A DNA stretch of 64,000 bases from CACIAM-69d sp001698445 (GTDB lineage: Bacteria > Cyanobacteriota > Cyanobacteriia > CACIAM-69d). The stretch is taken from NCBI RefSeq assembly GCF_043235035.1, contig NZ_JAZAQF010000090.1, positions 1 through 64,000 of the forward strand. Direction: 5' to 3'. The position numbers were made by a program, and so were the translations under genes. The first letter of the stretch is position 1, and every line of letters starts with the position of its first letter. Positions 37,167 through 45,848 of this stretch are shown here, piece by piece. The notes under the pieces were generated by a model. That model did no database searches. It was given only the letters and a program-made list of their open reading frames with translations, and was not told the origin of the DNA.

Positions 37167-37420
37167 TAGACCTCTTGCATCAATCACGATCCCTATCCTA
37201 AATCTCTCTCCGAGATTGCCGATTGACTGACAAAATGCTCAGTCGCCTGGTTCTTCAGTAGGTTGGGTTGAACCTTGCGAAACCCAACTCGATCACTACG
37301 AACCTTACTGTTGTTGGGTTTCGTACCTCAACCCAACCTACAAAATGATTGTTGATTAGCCCATCTTGAGGGAAAGGGTTCAAGGATGAAGGCTTTTAAC
37401 TGGTTTGTGAAAGAGGTCTA
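37167..37420. mobile_element. MITE, copy 2 (254 bp)
   Basis: Perfect 10-bp terminal inverted repeats TAGACCTCTT (37167-37176) and AAGAGGTCTA (37411-37420), extending imperfectly to about 17 bp. Internal inverted pair GTAGGTTGGGTT / AACCCAACCTAC. It aligns over its full length with 19401-19642; the size difference is mainly an insertion near the right end. It lies between pilL and the aminotransferase gene and fills the spacer 37088-37464. Confidence 0.85.
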
Positions 37421-37464
37421 ATGGATCCTGAACCAACGGATCCTGCGCGAACGGCTTGATCGCC

Positions 37465-38271
37465 CTAGTGGTAGAGGGCCTGGAGTTCGGCCACCGGTTC
37501 GATCGCCAATCGATGCACCCGGTGGCCATCCAGCACCGCATGGAAGGGAACCACCTCCACCACGCTGTTGGAATAGGCGATCGCCTCGAATTCTTCCACC
37601 CAATCGGCAGTCCAGGGTTGGTCAACGCCGATCGGTTGCCCGTGACGTTGGAGTTGGCGAATTAGGTGCGATCGAGCAATGCCCGGTAAGCAATCTCCCA
37701 GGGGCGGAGTCCACCAACGCCCATCCCGAAGTCCCCAAAGATTGCCCGTGCTGGTTTCCAGCCAGCGCCCATCCTCATCAACCAAAATGGCTTCGGATGC
37801 CGGTTCGGGGCCCAAAAACTGTCGCTGGGCCGTTTGCAATGCCAGCCAACAGGGAAGATAATTGCCCGTTTTGTGAGTGGCGATCGAACGGCGGTAGTGG
37901 GCTGCCTGGGCCACCCAAGCCACAATGCCCTGTGTTTGTTTTTGGGCCAAATTGGAGGGCAATTCGCGCCCCACAATCCATTCCCGCCCATCGGAAAAAA
38001 GAGTGACCCGCAACACCGGATATTCAGCCGCCAACAGGGTTGCTCCCTGTTCCACCTGTTCCCAATCCGGCTGGGGCAGGCCCAACTGACTGCGAGTGTT
38101 GTAGAGCCGATCGCGGTGAGCCAGCCATTGGGTCATAGGCCCGTGGAGATCGCGATCGTAAACGCGCAAGGTTGTGAAGGTTGTGGCCCCAAATATCAAC
38201 CCTGGATCCGTGACATCCAGAGTAATGGTGCGCTGATCGAGGGATTGACCGTGATACCACTGGGCAGGCAT
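37465..38271 (-). CDS. Class IV PLP aminotransferase (PabC-like)
   Basis: 268 residues from ATG 38271; an in-frame TTG at 38295 would add eight. The fold-type IV signature is present: DPGLIFGATTFTTLRVYD near the N-terminus, the PLP-binding Lys in THKTGNYL (near 134), and the phosphate-binding ETSTGNLWGL. Members include 4-amino-4-deoxychorismate lyase (PabC, folate pathway) and branched-chain or D-amino-acid aminotransferases. The cyanobacterial branch resembles PabC, but substrate cannot be decided from sequence. Confidence 0.8.
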   Translation of the reverse strand: MPAQWYHGQSLDQRTITLDVTDPGLIFGATTFTTLRVYDRDLHGPMTQWLAHRDRLYNTRSQLGLPQPDWEQVEQGATLLAAEYPVLRVTLFSDGREWIVGRELPSNLAQKQTQGIVAWVAQAAHYRRSIATHKTGNYLPCWLALQTAQRQFLGPEPASEAILVDEDGRWLETSTGNLWGLRDGRWWTPPLGDCLPGIARSHLIRQLQRHGQPIGVDQPWTADWVEEFEAIAYSNSVVEVVPFHAVLDGHRVHRLAIEPVAELQALYH

Positions 38272-38568
38272 GAAACCAATTGCGGGTAAGCTCAAAAAAT
38301 ACTGACGGGATCATTGCCCCGCTTGTTTACCGTAATCGTTGCGCTGAATTTTGTCCCCTTGCTGGAACCTTGATTGGGTTAACCAACCGTTTGCATCGAT
38401 CGAGTTGAGTGCCAAGCCGGTTGAGCTAATCAGCATGATGGCGATCGAGTTCAGGACTCAACCAAAACAGCGCCATTGCGGAGAACTAGAACTACCTCAG
38501 GTTTTCGGTTGCCAGGAGCGATCGACCGGAGGCCATTGGGAAACTATAGGAAAACGGGATCTGGGGAG

Positions 38569-39858
38569 ATGCTTGACTGGGGCTTGATTTGGGCGCTGGG
38601 TTTTTTGGGGAGTTTTGGTCACTGTGCAGGCATGTGTGGGCCTTTGGCGGTGGCCTTTGCCCTGTCGGGAGACCCTCGAACCCTGCCGCAAGCAGGAGCC
38701 AAAACCTGGTGGCAGTTGGGCCGCTTCCATCTGTTGCTGAATTTGGGGCGAATTTTCAGCTATGCCGTGGCGGGCGGGGCGATCGGGAGTTTGGGATCTC
38801 TGCTGGTGGCGGGCGGACAACTGACGGGGATTGATAGCCCCCTGCGCCAAAGCCTGAGCGTCCTGACGGGGTTGATGTTGATTTGGTTTGGCCTTGCCCA
38901 AGTGCGACCCCAATGGTTGCCCCGCTTGCCTCTCTGGCATCCCCTGGCCCGGGGGCCCCAGCGCGATCGCCTCGAAAAAACCATGCTCACCATTGCTGGC
39001 CAAACCTGTTGGTGGATGCCGTTGGCCGTGGGGCTGGTTTGGGGGCTAATTCCCTGTGGATTTTTGTATGCGGCCCAGATTAAGGCAGCGGAAACGGGCA
39101 GCGCGATCGGGGGCAGCCTGACCATGTTGGTTTTTGGGCTGGGAACCTTGCCCACCATGGTTTTAACGGGCGCTTGGGCTGGCTCCATTGGCCAAGATCG
39201 ACGCAGCCAACTCTTTCGGATGGCCGGTTGGGTGACGATCGCGATCGGGCTGTTAACCCTGGGTCGCACCAGCGCCATGCAAGATCTGACGGGCTATGGT
39301 TCCTTGGTGCTGCTGAGTTTATCCCTGATCGCCCGGCCCATCAGTCGGTTGTGGGCGGCCCCCCTGCGCTATCGTCGGGCGGTCGGGGTGGGCGCTTGGT
39401 TGTTGGCCCTGGCCCATACGGGCCACATGCTCGATCACTCCCTGGATTGGGATTGGGAGGCGGTGGGCTTTTTGCACCCTCGCCAGCAGGTGGGGATTTG
39501 GGCCGGTGTGGGGGCGATCGGGCTGCTAACGTTGTTGGCCCTCACCAGTTTCGATCGAGCTATGCGCTGGTTAGGCTCCCACTGGCGCACCTTACACCTG
39601 GCGGCCATTCCGGCCCTGGTAGCGATCGGGATGCACATGACCCTGGCGGGTGGGCCAACCATGATCGGGGATGGGGGATCGGTTTGGCGGCGGGCGATGG
39701 GGGTTGGCTGTGGGCTAGCTCTGGTTTTGTTGATGCGGGTGCGTTGGTTTTGGCAACTGTGGGGCCTGGGTGCGCTCTATCACGGCGTGGCCGGTGCGTC
39801 TGCGTCCCTGACCGCCGCCCCATCCCAGGATTTCACTAGCTCCAGCGATCGGGTCTGA
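38569..39858 (+). CDS. SafE/UreH-type membrane protein fused to ferric reductase-like domain
   Basis: 429 residues from ATG 38569; an in-frame upstream start at 38476 is possible but less likely. The N-terminal half is the SafE/DsbD-like six-helix module with the signature GHCAGMCGP and, in a repeat-like second half, WGLIPCGFLYAA. These Cys pairs suggest thiol or metal chemistry in the membrane. The C-terminal half (about 290-410) has helices with His residues in AHTGHML and IGMHMTL, like ferric reductase/YedZ heme-binding domains. Substrate unknown. Its 3' end overlaps the convergent acetyltransferase gene by 79 bp. Confidence 0.75.
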   Translation: MLDWGLIWALGFLGSFGHCAGMCGPLAVAFALSGDPRTLPQAGAKTWWQLGRFHLLLNLGRIFSYAVAGGAIGSLGSLLVAGGQLTGIDSPLRQSLSVLTGLMLIWFGLAQVRPQWLPRLPLWHPLARGPQRDRLEKTMLTIAGQTCWWMPLAVGLVWGLIPCGFLYAAQIKAAETGSAIGGSLTMLVFGLGTLPTMVLTGAWAGSIGQDRRSQLFRMAGWVTIAIGLLTLGRTSAMQDLTGYGSLVLLSLSLIARPISRLWAAPLRYRRAVGVGAWLLALAHTGHMLDHSLDWDWEAVGFLHPRQQVGIWAGVGAIGLLTLLALTSFDRAMRWLGSHWRTLHLAAIPALVAIGMHMTLAGGPTMIGDGGSVWRRAMGVGCGLALVLLMRVRWFWQLWGLGALYHGVAGASASLTAAPSQDFTSSSDRV

Positions 39859-40358
39859 TAGCCCAAAGATTGATAAAGGGCGATCGCCGCTTGGTTACTG
39901 GCTCCCACTTGCAGCCCCAGGCGATCGCAACCGGCCTGTTTGGCCTGCTGTTCCGCTTGATGCAGCAGGGATCGAGCCAAACCACGCCGCCGTTCCGTCG
40001 GTTGCACATAGAGCCAAAGCAGTTGGGCCCGTCGTTGGCCAGTTTCCGGGTCGATCGCCCAGCCCAACCACAGACCCGCAACCCAAAATTGACCGCTAGA
40101 TTGACCGTCGCTGGCTTGAGCCGTGGCCGCTTCCACCCACCACAGTTGCCCATCGGCCGTCCAGAGTCGATCGACCAACAGGGCGATCGACTCTGGGTCT
40201 GGACTCAGGGGCATTAGCTCCCGGTAGGTGGCCGCCAAGCCCGCCAACAATTGGGGGCGATCGGCCCGGCTTCCCCGCCGTAATCGATAGCCTGTGGGTA
40301 ACTGATTGGATTGTTGCCCCATCCCAGGCTCCGGCCCTGGGTCGGATGGCTGATTCAT
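39780..40358 (-). CDS. GNAT-family N-acetyltransferase
   Basis: 192 residues. The acetyl-CoA binding region is clear: LLWLYVQPTERRRGLARSLL (motif A, R-x-x-G-L/x-A) followed by DRLGLQVGASNQAAIALYQS and LGYQTRS, the standard C-terminal motif B. The N-terminal extension is Pro/Gly-rich. Acceptor substrate unknown. It overlaps the 3' end of the SafE-type gene on the other strand, an uncommon 79-bp convergent overlap. Confidence 0.88.
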   Translation of the reverse strand: MNQPSDPGPEPGMGQQSNQLPTGYRLRRGSRADRPQLLAGLAATYRELMPLSPDPESIALLVDRLWTADGQLWWVEAATAQASDGQSSGQFWVAGLWLGWAIDPETGQRRAQLLWLYVQPTERRRGLARSLLHQAEQQAKQAGCDRLGLQVGASNQAAIALYQSLGYQTRSLELVKSWDGAAVRDADAPATP

Positions 40359-40391
40359 GGCGGCATTAGCCCGCAGACTCTAACCTGCAGG

Positions 40392-40634
40392 CTACAAACT
40401 GGCAGAAAGATCCAAATCGGGCGCAGACCCTTGCACCAAAGCAGACAGGGAAGGCGGCAACGGTGCAGAGGGCGTAGTTTGTTGAGCAATGGGGGAAGGG
40501 AAGTCGATCGCCCCGATCGGTGCGGGCGCGGCCAAATCATTGGGCAAGAAGATCCGCGCACTCACGGCGATCAATGCCACCGCGAAGATCAACACCACCA
40601 GGAATGGAGCCACATACTGCCGGAAAAACGCCAT
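40392..40634 (-). CDS. Small single-span membrane protein
   Basis: 80 residues from ATG 40634, preceded by GAGAGG at good spacing. FFRQYVAPFLVVLIFAVALI and following residues form one membrane helix near the N-terminus, then RIFLPNDLAAPAPIG and a Pro/Ser-rich tail. The helix plus FLPxD pattern recalls a conserved cyanobacterial hypothetical family, but I cannot name it. A longer frame reaching 41003 runs into the tandem repeat array and is not credible as a start. Confidence 0.65.
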   Translation of the reverse strand: MAFFRQYVAPFLVVLIFAVALIAVSARIFLPNDLAAPAPIGAIDFPSPIAQQTTPSAPLPPSLSALVQGSAPDLDLSASL

Positions 40635-40830
40635 CACCGACCTCTCTAATTTTGATAACGTTCTGTAATATTTCTTGGCACTTATTTTGACAGAAAACCC
40701 GCCCAATCCCGCATTGGGTTTCTCAGAATTTCTCGCGAAAATTTTTCGGCGGCATTTCCCGTGAGCATTTCCCGCAGATATTTCTACCAGCGACCTCATC
40801 CATGGGCCATGGGCTAGACCTGGGCTGAAT

Positions 40831-40916
40831 GCCGTTGCAACGGCATAGACGATCTGAAACCGACGATCTGAAACCGACGATCTGAAACCGACGATCCAAA
40901 ACCAACGATCCAACCC
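40831..40916. repeat. Palindrome followed by 14-bp tandem repeat
   Basis: GCCGTTGCAACGGC at 40831-40844 is a perfect 14-bp palindrome. From 40848 follow three identical 14-bp units GACGATCTGAAACC (40848, 40862, 40876), a variant at 40890 and a partial fifth to about 40916. The period and the core GATCTGAA match the array at 26107-26176. It lies just before the ABC-like gene start at 40924. Confidence 0.85.
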
Positions 40917-40923
40917 AATTGCT

Positions 40924-41697
40924 ATGGATGCAGCCACCCCTCGATCGCCCCTGTTAGCTTGCCAAGGCGCAACCCAAGGCGGTCGATCGCCCTTGGGGCC
41001 CATTACGGGGGCGATCGAACCCGGAGAGCGACTGTTGATTGTGGGGGCACAGGCCCCGGAGATTTTGCGCTGGTGGGTGCGGCTGTCGGAGCCAACGGCT
41101 GGCGATGTGCTGGTTCAGGGACAGCGGGTGCAAACGCTGGATCCCGTTGCCCTGCGGCGGCGGGTGGCTTGGGTGGCTCCTCGATCGACCTTGCTGGCTC
41201 CGACGGTGGCGGCAACCCTCGCCTATCCTCTGGCGTTGCTGGGCCAAGACTCCCGGGCGATCGAGCCGGCTATTCAGGAAACCTGCGATCGCTTTGGGAT
41301 TCCCACCAGTTGGTTAACCCGCCAAGCCTTTCAACTGACCGCTGCCGAGCAACATTGGGTGGCGATCGCTCGGGCTAGTTTGCTGCAACCGTTGGTGTTG
41401 CTGTTGGGCGATGGGTTTGAGGGCTTGACCACGGAACAGAGCGATCGCCTGCAAAACTTGCTGCAAAATCAAGCATTCAGCTCCCAAACCACCGCAGTTG
41501 TTTGCACTGCCACCACGATCGCCGGCCTGAGAGCTGCCCCGATCGCCACCCGCTGTTGGGTGCTAACGCAAGGGCAACTGACGACCGATCGGCCGGCTTC
41601 CGAAATGGACTGGGCTGCTCTGGAAAAACAATTCCCCTCGGTTAATCAGGCCGGCCTTGATTCCGGCCTTCCCGATCCCGAAGCTGATTGGTTTTGA
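40924..41697 (+). CDS. Degenerate ABC-type ATPase (no Walker A lysine)
   Basis: 257 residues. The overall layout follows an ABC nucleotide-binding subunit: GAIEPGERLLIVG where the P-loop should follow, TAGDVLVQGQRVQTLDPVALRRRVAWV (Q-loop region), LTAAEQHWVAIARASLLQP in place of LSGGQ plus helix, LVLLLGDGFEGLT in place of Walker B, and a late VWVLTQG-like strand. The P-loop reads GAQAPEILRW, with no G-x-G-K-S/T, and the Walker B Asp-Glu is altered. It should not hydrolyse ATP in the usual way. It may be a pseudo-ATPase partner or a decaying gene, but its frame is intact over the full domain. No permease is adjacent. Confidence 0.7.
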   Translation: MDAATPRSPLLACQGATQGGRSPLGPITGAIEPGERLLIVGAQAPEILRWWVRLSEPTAGDVLVQGQRVQTLDPVALRRRVAWVAPRSTLLAPTVAATLAYPLALLGQDSRAIEPAIQETCDRFGIPTSWLTRQAFQLTAAEQHWVAIARASLLQPLVLLLGDGFEGLTTEQSDRLQNLLQNQAFSSQTTAVVCTATTIAGLRAAPIATRCWVLTQGQLTTDRPASEMDWAALEKQFPSVNQAGLDSGLPDPEADWF

Positions 41698-41762
41698 AGT
41701 GGTTTGGCTATGCTCTGCAAGTGGCCCTGCATGGCCTGTGTCGCCATCGGGCCCGTGGCATT

Positions 41763-42701
41763 TCAATCGGCTGGCAAGACGACACGCGGAGCCAATAGCG
41801 GCCCCGCCTCTCCCGTTGTTAGGGCCCCAACTCCCAACAACCGACCGGACTGATCCAAAACACGGGCGATCGGGTCGGTTTGCTCCTGCTTGAGGGATTC
41901 GCCGCATTGCGGTGTTGGGGGACATTCCGCGAGGGCGATCGCTTGGCCAAAAAACCAGCGCTTCACGGCCTCTTCCGCCAAGGTCACCGTGGGCAGATGG
42001 GTCAAGCCCAAGGCTGGGTCGATCGGTTGCCACCCTTGCCCGATCGCCGCTTCCAATTGCTCCAGCGTCAGGCTGTTTTCCAAAGTGAAGCCACCGCTGG
42101 CCGTTCGTTTCAAATGAGCCAACGTGCCCCCCACGCCCAAGGCCGTGCCCAGATCTCGGGCGATCGAGCGGATATAGGTTCCGGGGCCACAGTCGATGGT
42201 TAAGTCCAACTCCGGTTCGGTTCCCGGTCGCCAAGCCTCGATCGTGATTCGATCGACCTGCACTTGTCGCTCCGGCACTTCCACGGTCTTGCCTTGCCGC
42301 GCTAAATCGTAGAGCCGCTGCCCATCCACCTGAATGGCGCTGTATTGGGGTGGAATTTGTCGAATTGGGCCAATGAATTGCGATATTTGGCTGGAAATGG
42401 CTTCTAAGGTAAGGCTGGTTAAGGCCTCGGGCGATCGCGCCGTCAGCACTTTCCCTTCCAGGTCGTCGGTGGTGGTGGTGATGCCAAGGCGCACCGTGGC
42501 TGCGTAGGATTTGGCCCCCGGCAAAAATTGCAACAGGCGGGTGGCGGGCCCCAGGGCGATCGGCAACACCCCGATCGCGGCCGGATCCAACGTGCCCCCA
42601 TGGCCCGTCCGTTTGCACCGCGTCAGTCGCCGTACTTTGGCTACGCAATCGTGGGATGTGAAGCCCGCCGGTTTGCACAAGTTCAAAAATCCACAAACCA
42701 T
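41763..42701 (-). CDS. truB: tRNA pseudouridine(55) synthase
   Basis: 312 residues. N-terminus GFLNLCKPAGFTSHDCV, then GHGGTLDPAAIGVLPIALG with the catalytic Asp in GTLDP, the motif YSAIQVDGQRLYDLARQG and CGPGTYIRSIARDLG. It converts U55 of the T loop to pseudouridine. A C-terminal segment of about 60 residues may be a PUA-like RNA-binding part. Convergent with the ABC-like gene (65 bp gap). Confidence 0.97.
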   Translation of the reverse strand: MVCGFLNLCKPAGFTSHDCVAKVRRLTRCKRTGHGGTLDPAAIGVLPIALGPATRLLQFLPGAKSYAATVRLGITTTTDDLEGKVLTARSPEALTSLTLEAISSQISQFIGPIRQIPPQYSAIQVDGQRLYDLARQGKTVEVPERQVQVDRITIEAWRPGTEPELDLTIDCGPGTYIRSIARDLGTALGVGGTLAHLKRTASGGFTLENSLTLEQLEAAIGQGWQPIDPALGLTHLPTVTLAEEAVKRWFFGQAIALAECPPTPQCGESLKQEQTDPIARVLDQSGRLLGVGALTTGEAGPLLAPRVVLPAD

Positions 42702-42771
42702 CGCCTAATTGCACCTACTAGAGCGCCTGCTTTAATTCGCGGGGTCAAAATCGCGGAGCTAATCGTCTTAA

Positions 42772-42791
42772 CAAGGGGCTTAAGCCCCTTG
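42772..42791. repeat. 20-bp perfect palindrome, second copy
   Basis: Identical to 10720-10739, with further partial similarity on the right flank up to GATTGG. Outer bases ATCGT (left, from 42761) and ACGAT (right) also pair, so a longer imperfect cruciform is possible. It lies in the truB-apcD spacer (42702-43118), which otherwise shows no gene. Confidence 0.75.
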
Positions 42792-43118
42792 CTGCCTAAC
42801 GATTGGGTGGCGGTAACAGTTTTTGATTTAGCCCATCGAAATCAGCCTGTCACGCCACTACAGGGGGCAAACACCTGATTTCCAATTTCTGGTTTTTTGG
42901 TTCTAATTCTTGCTAATGCTGGATTGCTGCTAGCGTTCTGTCTTGCCAGATGTGGGCCAAGGGCGGCAGTTCCAGCCAGCCTCAGACACGCAAAGGGGTA
43001 GAGATGCAGCCCACATCTCCACCCCCTGTGATTGCAGCCTGCGCCCACCGCGATCGCCCGAGAACGACCTTGAACGCAAACCAAATTTCATGGGTTTCTG
43101 GTCTCTGAAGGAACGGCC

Positions 43119-43607
43119 CTAGGCGGCCATTCCCTGAATGATGTAGTCGAAGTAAGGCTCGGTGGCGGCAGCATCTTCGGTGCTCAGAAGGCCCAAGGAG
43201 GCTTCCTTGAGGCAACGCAAGGCTTCCACCATCCCCGGCAGCGGGACACCCAAGGAGTTGTACATTTCGCGTGCGCCCACCAGACCAATGGTTTCGATCG
43301 GTTCCTTGTCGCCCGCCAACACGCCGTAGGTTACCAGTCGCAGATACCAGCCATAGTCCCGAAGGCACTGGTTCCGCTCCCGTTGACCATAGGCATTGCC
43401 GCCGGGAGCAATAAAGTCCGGACGACGTTGCCACAGCTTGCGGCTGGCTTCTTGCACAATCTTTTTCTCACTGTCGGCCAGCGTTTGGGCAATCCGAATA
43501 CGCTGCTCGCCGGTTTTTAAAAATTCCGAGATGCTCTTAAGCTCGCCACTGCTAGGGTAGCGAAGCTCGTCGTCGGCTTTCAGAATGACTTGGCTAACTA
43601 CGCTCAT
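43119..43607 (-). CDS. apcD: Allophycocyanin alpha-B subunit
   Basis: 162 residues from ATG 43607; the frame extends upstream but the phycobiliprotein start is MSVVSQVILKADDELRYPSS. The phycocyanobilin-binding Cys is in CLRDYGWYLRLVTYG, and the GLVGAREMYNSLGVP and CLKEASLGLLS segments match ApcD, not ApcA or ApcF. ApcD is one of the terminal emitters of the phycobilisome core and directs excitation mainly to photosystem I. It stands alone, as usual for apcD. Confidence 0.95.
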   Translation of the reverse strand: MSVVSQVILKADDELRYPSSGELKSISEFLKTGEQRIRIAQTLADSEKKIVQEASRKLWQRRPDFIAPGGNAYGQRERNQCLRDYGWYLRLVTYGVLAGDKEPIETIGLVGAREMYNSLGVPLPGMVEALRCLKEASLGLLSTEDAAATEPYFDYIIQGMAA

Positions 43608-44022
43608 AATATCGAGAGTATCGGAATATCGTTTCCACTCTACCAAAGTTTTTTCGCGGCAAAACCTTCGGGCTAATTGACCCCTGATTGGGGCGATTGC
43701 CCGGGGCTGGAATGAGCCGAGACTCCTTAGCAAAAATGGGGTCAACCCATGGCCCAGTCGGTTTTCGCCGATCGGGAAATCGTTGGCTTGGGTTTACTTA
43801 GCGGCGATCGATTCAAAGGGCTGTTGCTGATCCCAGATCCTCCACAAAAAGCCTTGGTCGGGGGTGTCAATCGGTGGCAACTTTGGTGAAGATTTGTAAC
43901 AGATACCCTGAAGCCTGTTTCAGGTTTGGCGACGACCGCCAGGGACTGGGCCAGGAGTGGCCAGGATCGGAAAGATTCAGGCCAGACCAAATAAGAATGG
44001 ACAGCAGAGACGGGAGGAAATT
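43608..44022. promoter_or_regulatory. Divergent apcD/PHP spacer
   Basis: 415 bp between divergent genes. It must hold the apcD promoter at its left. A short hairpin CCTGAA/TTCAGG occurs near 43907-43923. A GTG-initiated extension of the PHP frame begins at 43957 but looks untranslated. No other gene seen. Confidence 0.4.
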
Positions 44023-44862
44023 TTGCTGGAATTGCATTGTCATACGACATTTTCCGATGGCACGCTAACTCCGACGGAGTTAGTGGCGGCGGCGATCGAG
44101 GCGGGGGTGCGGGCCCTGGCCATTACAGATCACGACACCTGCGCTGGTTGGGATGAAGCGATCGAGGCGGCGGGCGATCGGCTCGAAATTGTGCCGGGGT
44201 TGGAACTGAGCGTGGTTCACAACGGGCGATCGCTCCATATCTTGGGGTTTTATCCCGATCGTGATCGGATTCATGAACCGCTGGCGGTGCGCTTGGCCGG
44301 CCGTCGCCAGCGGGCCCAACGAATGGCGGAAAAGCTGGCGGAGTTGGGCTACCCGATCGAGCTGCCAGAATTACCAGGCAATATGGCTCCTGGCCGACCG
44401 CACATCGCCCAAGCGCTGGTGGCGGCGGGCCATGTCACGTCGGCCCAGGAAGCATTTACCCGATTTTTGGGGGATGATCGCCCGGCCCATGTGCAATACG
44501 ACAAATTTTCGATCGTGGAGGGCATGAACCTGCTCCGATCGGCTGGGGCCGTGCCCGTTTGGGCCCATCCTTACCTGTTTCGTGGGGGCAATGTGGAAGA
44601 CACCTTGCCGGAACTGGTGGCGGCGGGGCTGTTGGGCTTGGAGGTTTATCATCCCAACCACAGCCTGACGGAACAGAAGCGCCTTTTGGAACTGTGCGAT
44701 CGCTATGGATTGTTGGCCACGGGCGGCAGTGACTACCACGGCCCCGCCCCGAGTACCAAGGCTGAACGCCGCGACAGCTTAAATCAATTTCAATTGCCCC
44801 TGGCCTTGCTCGATCGCCTAAAGCAGGTCAAGGCTACCTTGGAAATGGAAACCGATTATTGA
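44023..44862 (+). CDS. PHP-domain phosphoesterase (TrpH/RNase AM-like)
   Basis: 279 residues from TTG 44023, chosen because GGGAGG lies five bases before it and the PHP domain starts at once with LELHCHTTFSDGTLTP. Metal ligands are visible in HCH, ITDHDT, the GLELS Glu, AHPYLF and SDYH. Such proteins hydrolyse short oligoribonucleotides or nucleoside 3',5'-bisphosphate; exact substrate here is not known. Its last 7 bases overlap the convergent uppP gene. Confidence 0.88.
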   Translation: MLELHCHTTFSDGTLTPTELVAAAIEAGVRALAITDHDTCAGWDEAIEAAGDRLEIVPGLELSVVHNGRSLHILGFYPDRDRIHEPLAVRLAGRRQRAQRMAEKLAELGYPIELPELPGNMAPGRPHIAQALVAAGHVTSAQEAFTRFLGDDRPAHVQYDKFSIVEGMNLLRSAGAVPVWAHPYLFRGGNVEDTLPELVAAGLLGLEVYHPNHSLTEQKRLLELCDRYGLLATGGSDYHGPAPSTKAERRDSLNQFQLPLALLDRLKQVKATLEMETDY

Positions 44863-45848
44863 TTGGGCAGCCACCCAAACCCGATCGATCCCAAAATCGC
44901 CACCCCAAAGATCAATCGATAGATCACAAAAACCCAAGTGTTTTGGGTCTGCAAAAACTTCAGTAACCAAGCGATCGCCGCATAGGACGACACCGCCGAC
45001 ACCACAACACCCACCGTCAGTGACAACCCCGCGCCGGCCGGCAACCCTTCTTTCAAAACACCCACCAGTTCCACCAATCCCGCCAGGGTAATGGCGGGAA
45101 TGCCCAGCAGAAAGGAGAAACGCGCCGCCGCTGCCCGATCGATGCCGGACAACAGGCCCGCCGTCAGGGTTGATCCCGATCGCGAGACCCCGGGAATCAG
45201 GGCCAGGGCTTGGGCTGCCCCTAAAATTAATCCATCGTTTAGACCCAGGGCGTTGTAGTGGCGGTGGCGGCTGCCGGTCACTTCCGCCAAACCCAGCAGC
45301 AGGGCCATGACGATCGAGGCGATCGCGATCGCCCCCAAGCTCCGTAGCGGGGAATTGTCAAAATCGGGGATGAATTGCTTAATTGCCAAGCCGCCAGCCA
45401 CAATGGGCAACGTCCCCAGACCAATGCCAAGGGCAATCCGAAACTGCCGATCGCCCCAATCCTTGCGGGAAATGGCTTGGGCTGACCCGATCGCCAGGGC
45501 CGTTAAATCTGCCCAAAAATAAGTCAGCACCGCCGCGATGCTCCCCAGTTGGATCACCGCCGTGTAGGCCACGCCCGGATCGCCCCAACCGAGCACCACG
45601 GGCACAACCTTCAAGTGGGCCGTGCTGCTGATCGGTAAAAACTCCGTCAGCCCCTGCACCAGCCCCAGGCCGATCGCCTCCAGCCAGCTCACGCCATCAC
45701 TCACCGAAACCGTTGGGTCAGCCGCTTGGGCCGCAGCCCCCAAGCCCACCAGCCAAACCCCCAGCCCCATCCCGGCCCACCAGCGGTAAACCCGCTTGAT
45801 TTGACTCTGCCCTTTGCTGCTTGATCGCCCTTGCTGTGAATTACCCAT
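44856..45848 (-). CDS. uppP: Undecaprenyl-diphosphatase
   Basis: 330 residues from ATG 45848. After an N-terminal extension with a hydrophobic signal-like segment (WLVGLGAAAQA) come the BacA-family motifs: GLVQGLTEFLPISSTAHL with the catalytic Glu, and PGVSRSGSTLTAGLLSG with the catalytic Arg. Multiple membrane helices follow. It removes one phosphate from undecaprenyl diphosphate, recycling the lipid carrier for peptidoglycan and polysaccharide export. The roughly 65-residue extension is longer than in the E. coli protein. Confidence 0.95.
   Translation of the reverse strand: MGNSQQGRSSSKGQSQIKRVYRWWAGMGLGVWLVGLGAAAQAADPTVSVSDGVSWLEAIGLGLVQGLTEFLPISSTAHLKVVPVVLGWGDPGVAYTAVIQLGSIAAVLTYFWADLTALAIGSAQAISRKDWGDRQFRIALGIGLGTLPIVAGGLAIKQFIPDFDNSPLRSLGAIAIASIVMALLLGLAEVTGSRHRHYNALGLNDGLILGAAQALALIPGVSRSGSTLTAGLLSGIDRAAAARFSFLLGIPAITLAGLVELVGVLKEGLPAGAGLSLTVGVVVSAVSSYAAIAWLLKFLQTQNTWVFVIYRLIFGVAILGSIGFGWLPNQ

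Noticed and set aside
40635..41003. N-terminal extension of the small membrane protein through the 14-bp repeats
   Set aside because: The extension encodes repeat sequence and the internal ATG at 40634 has a proper ribosome site and starts at the conserved helix.
43005..43040. Hairpin GAGATG/CATCTC after apcD as terminator
   Set aside because: Six-pair stem with no T-run on either strand; too weak to call.
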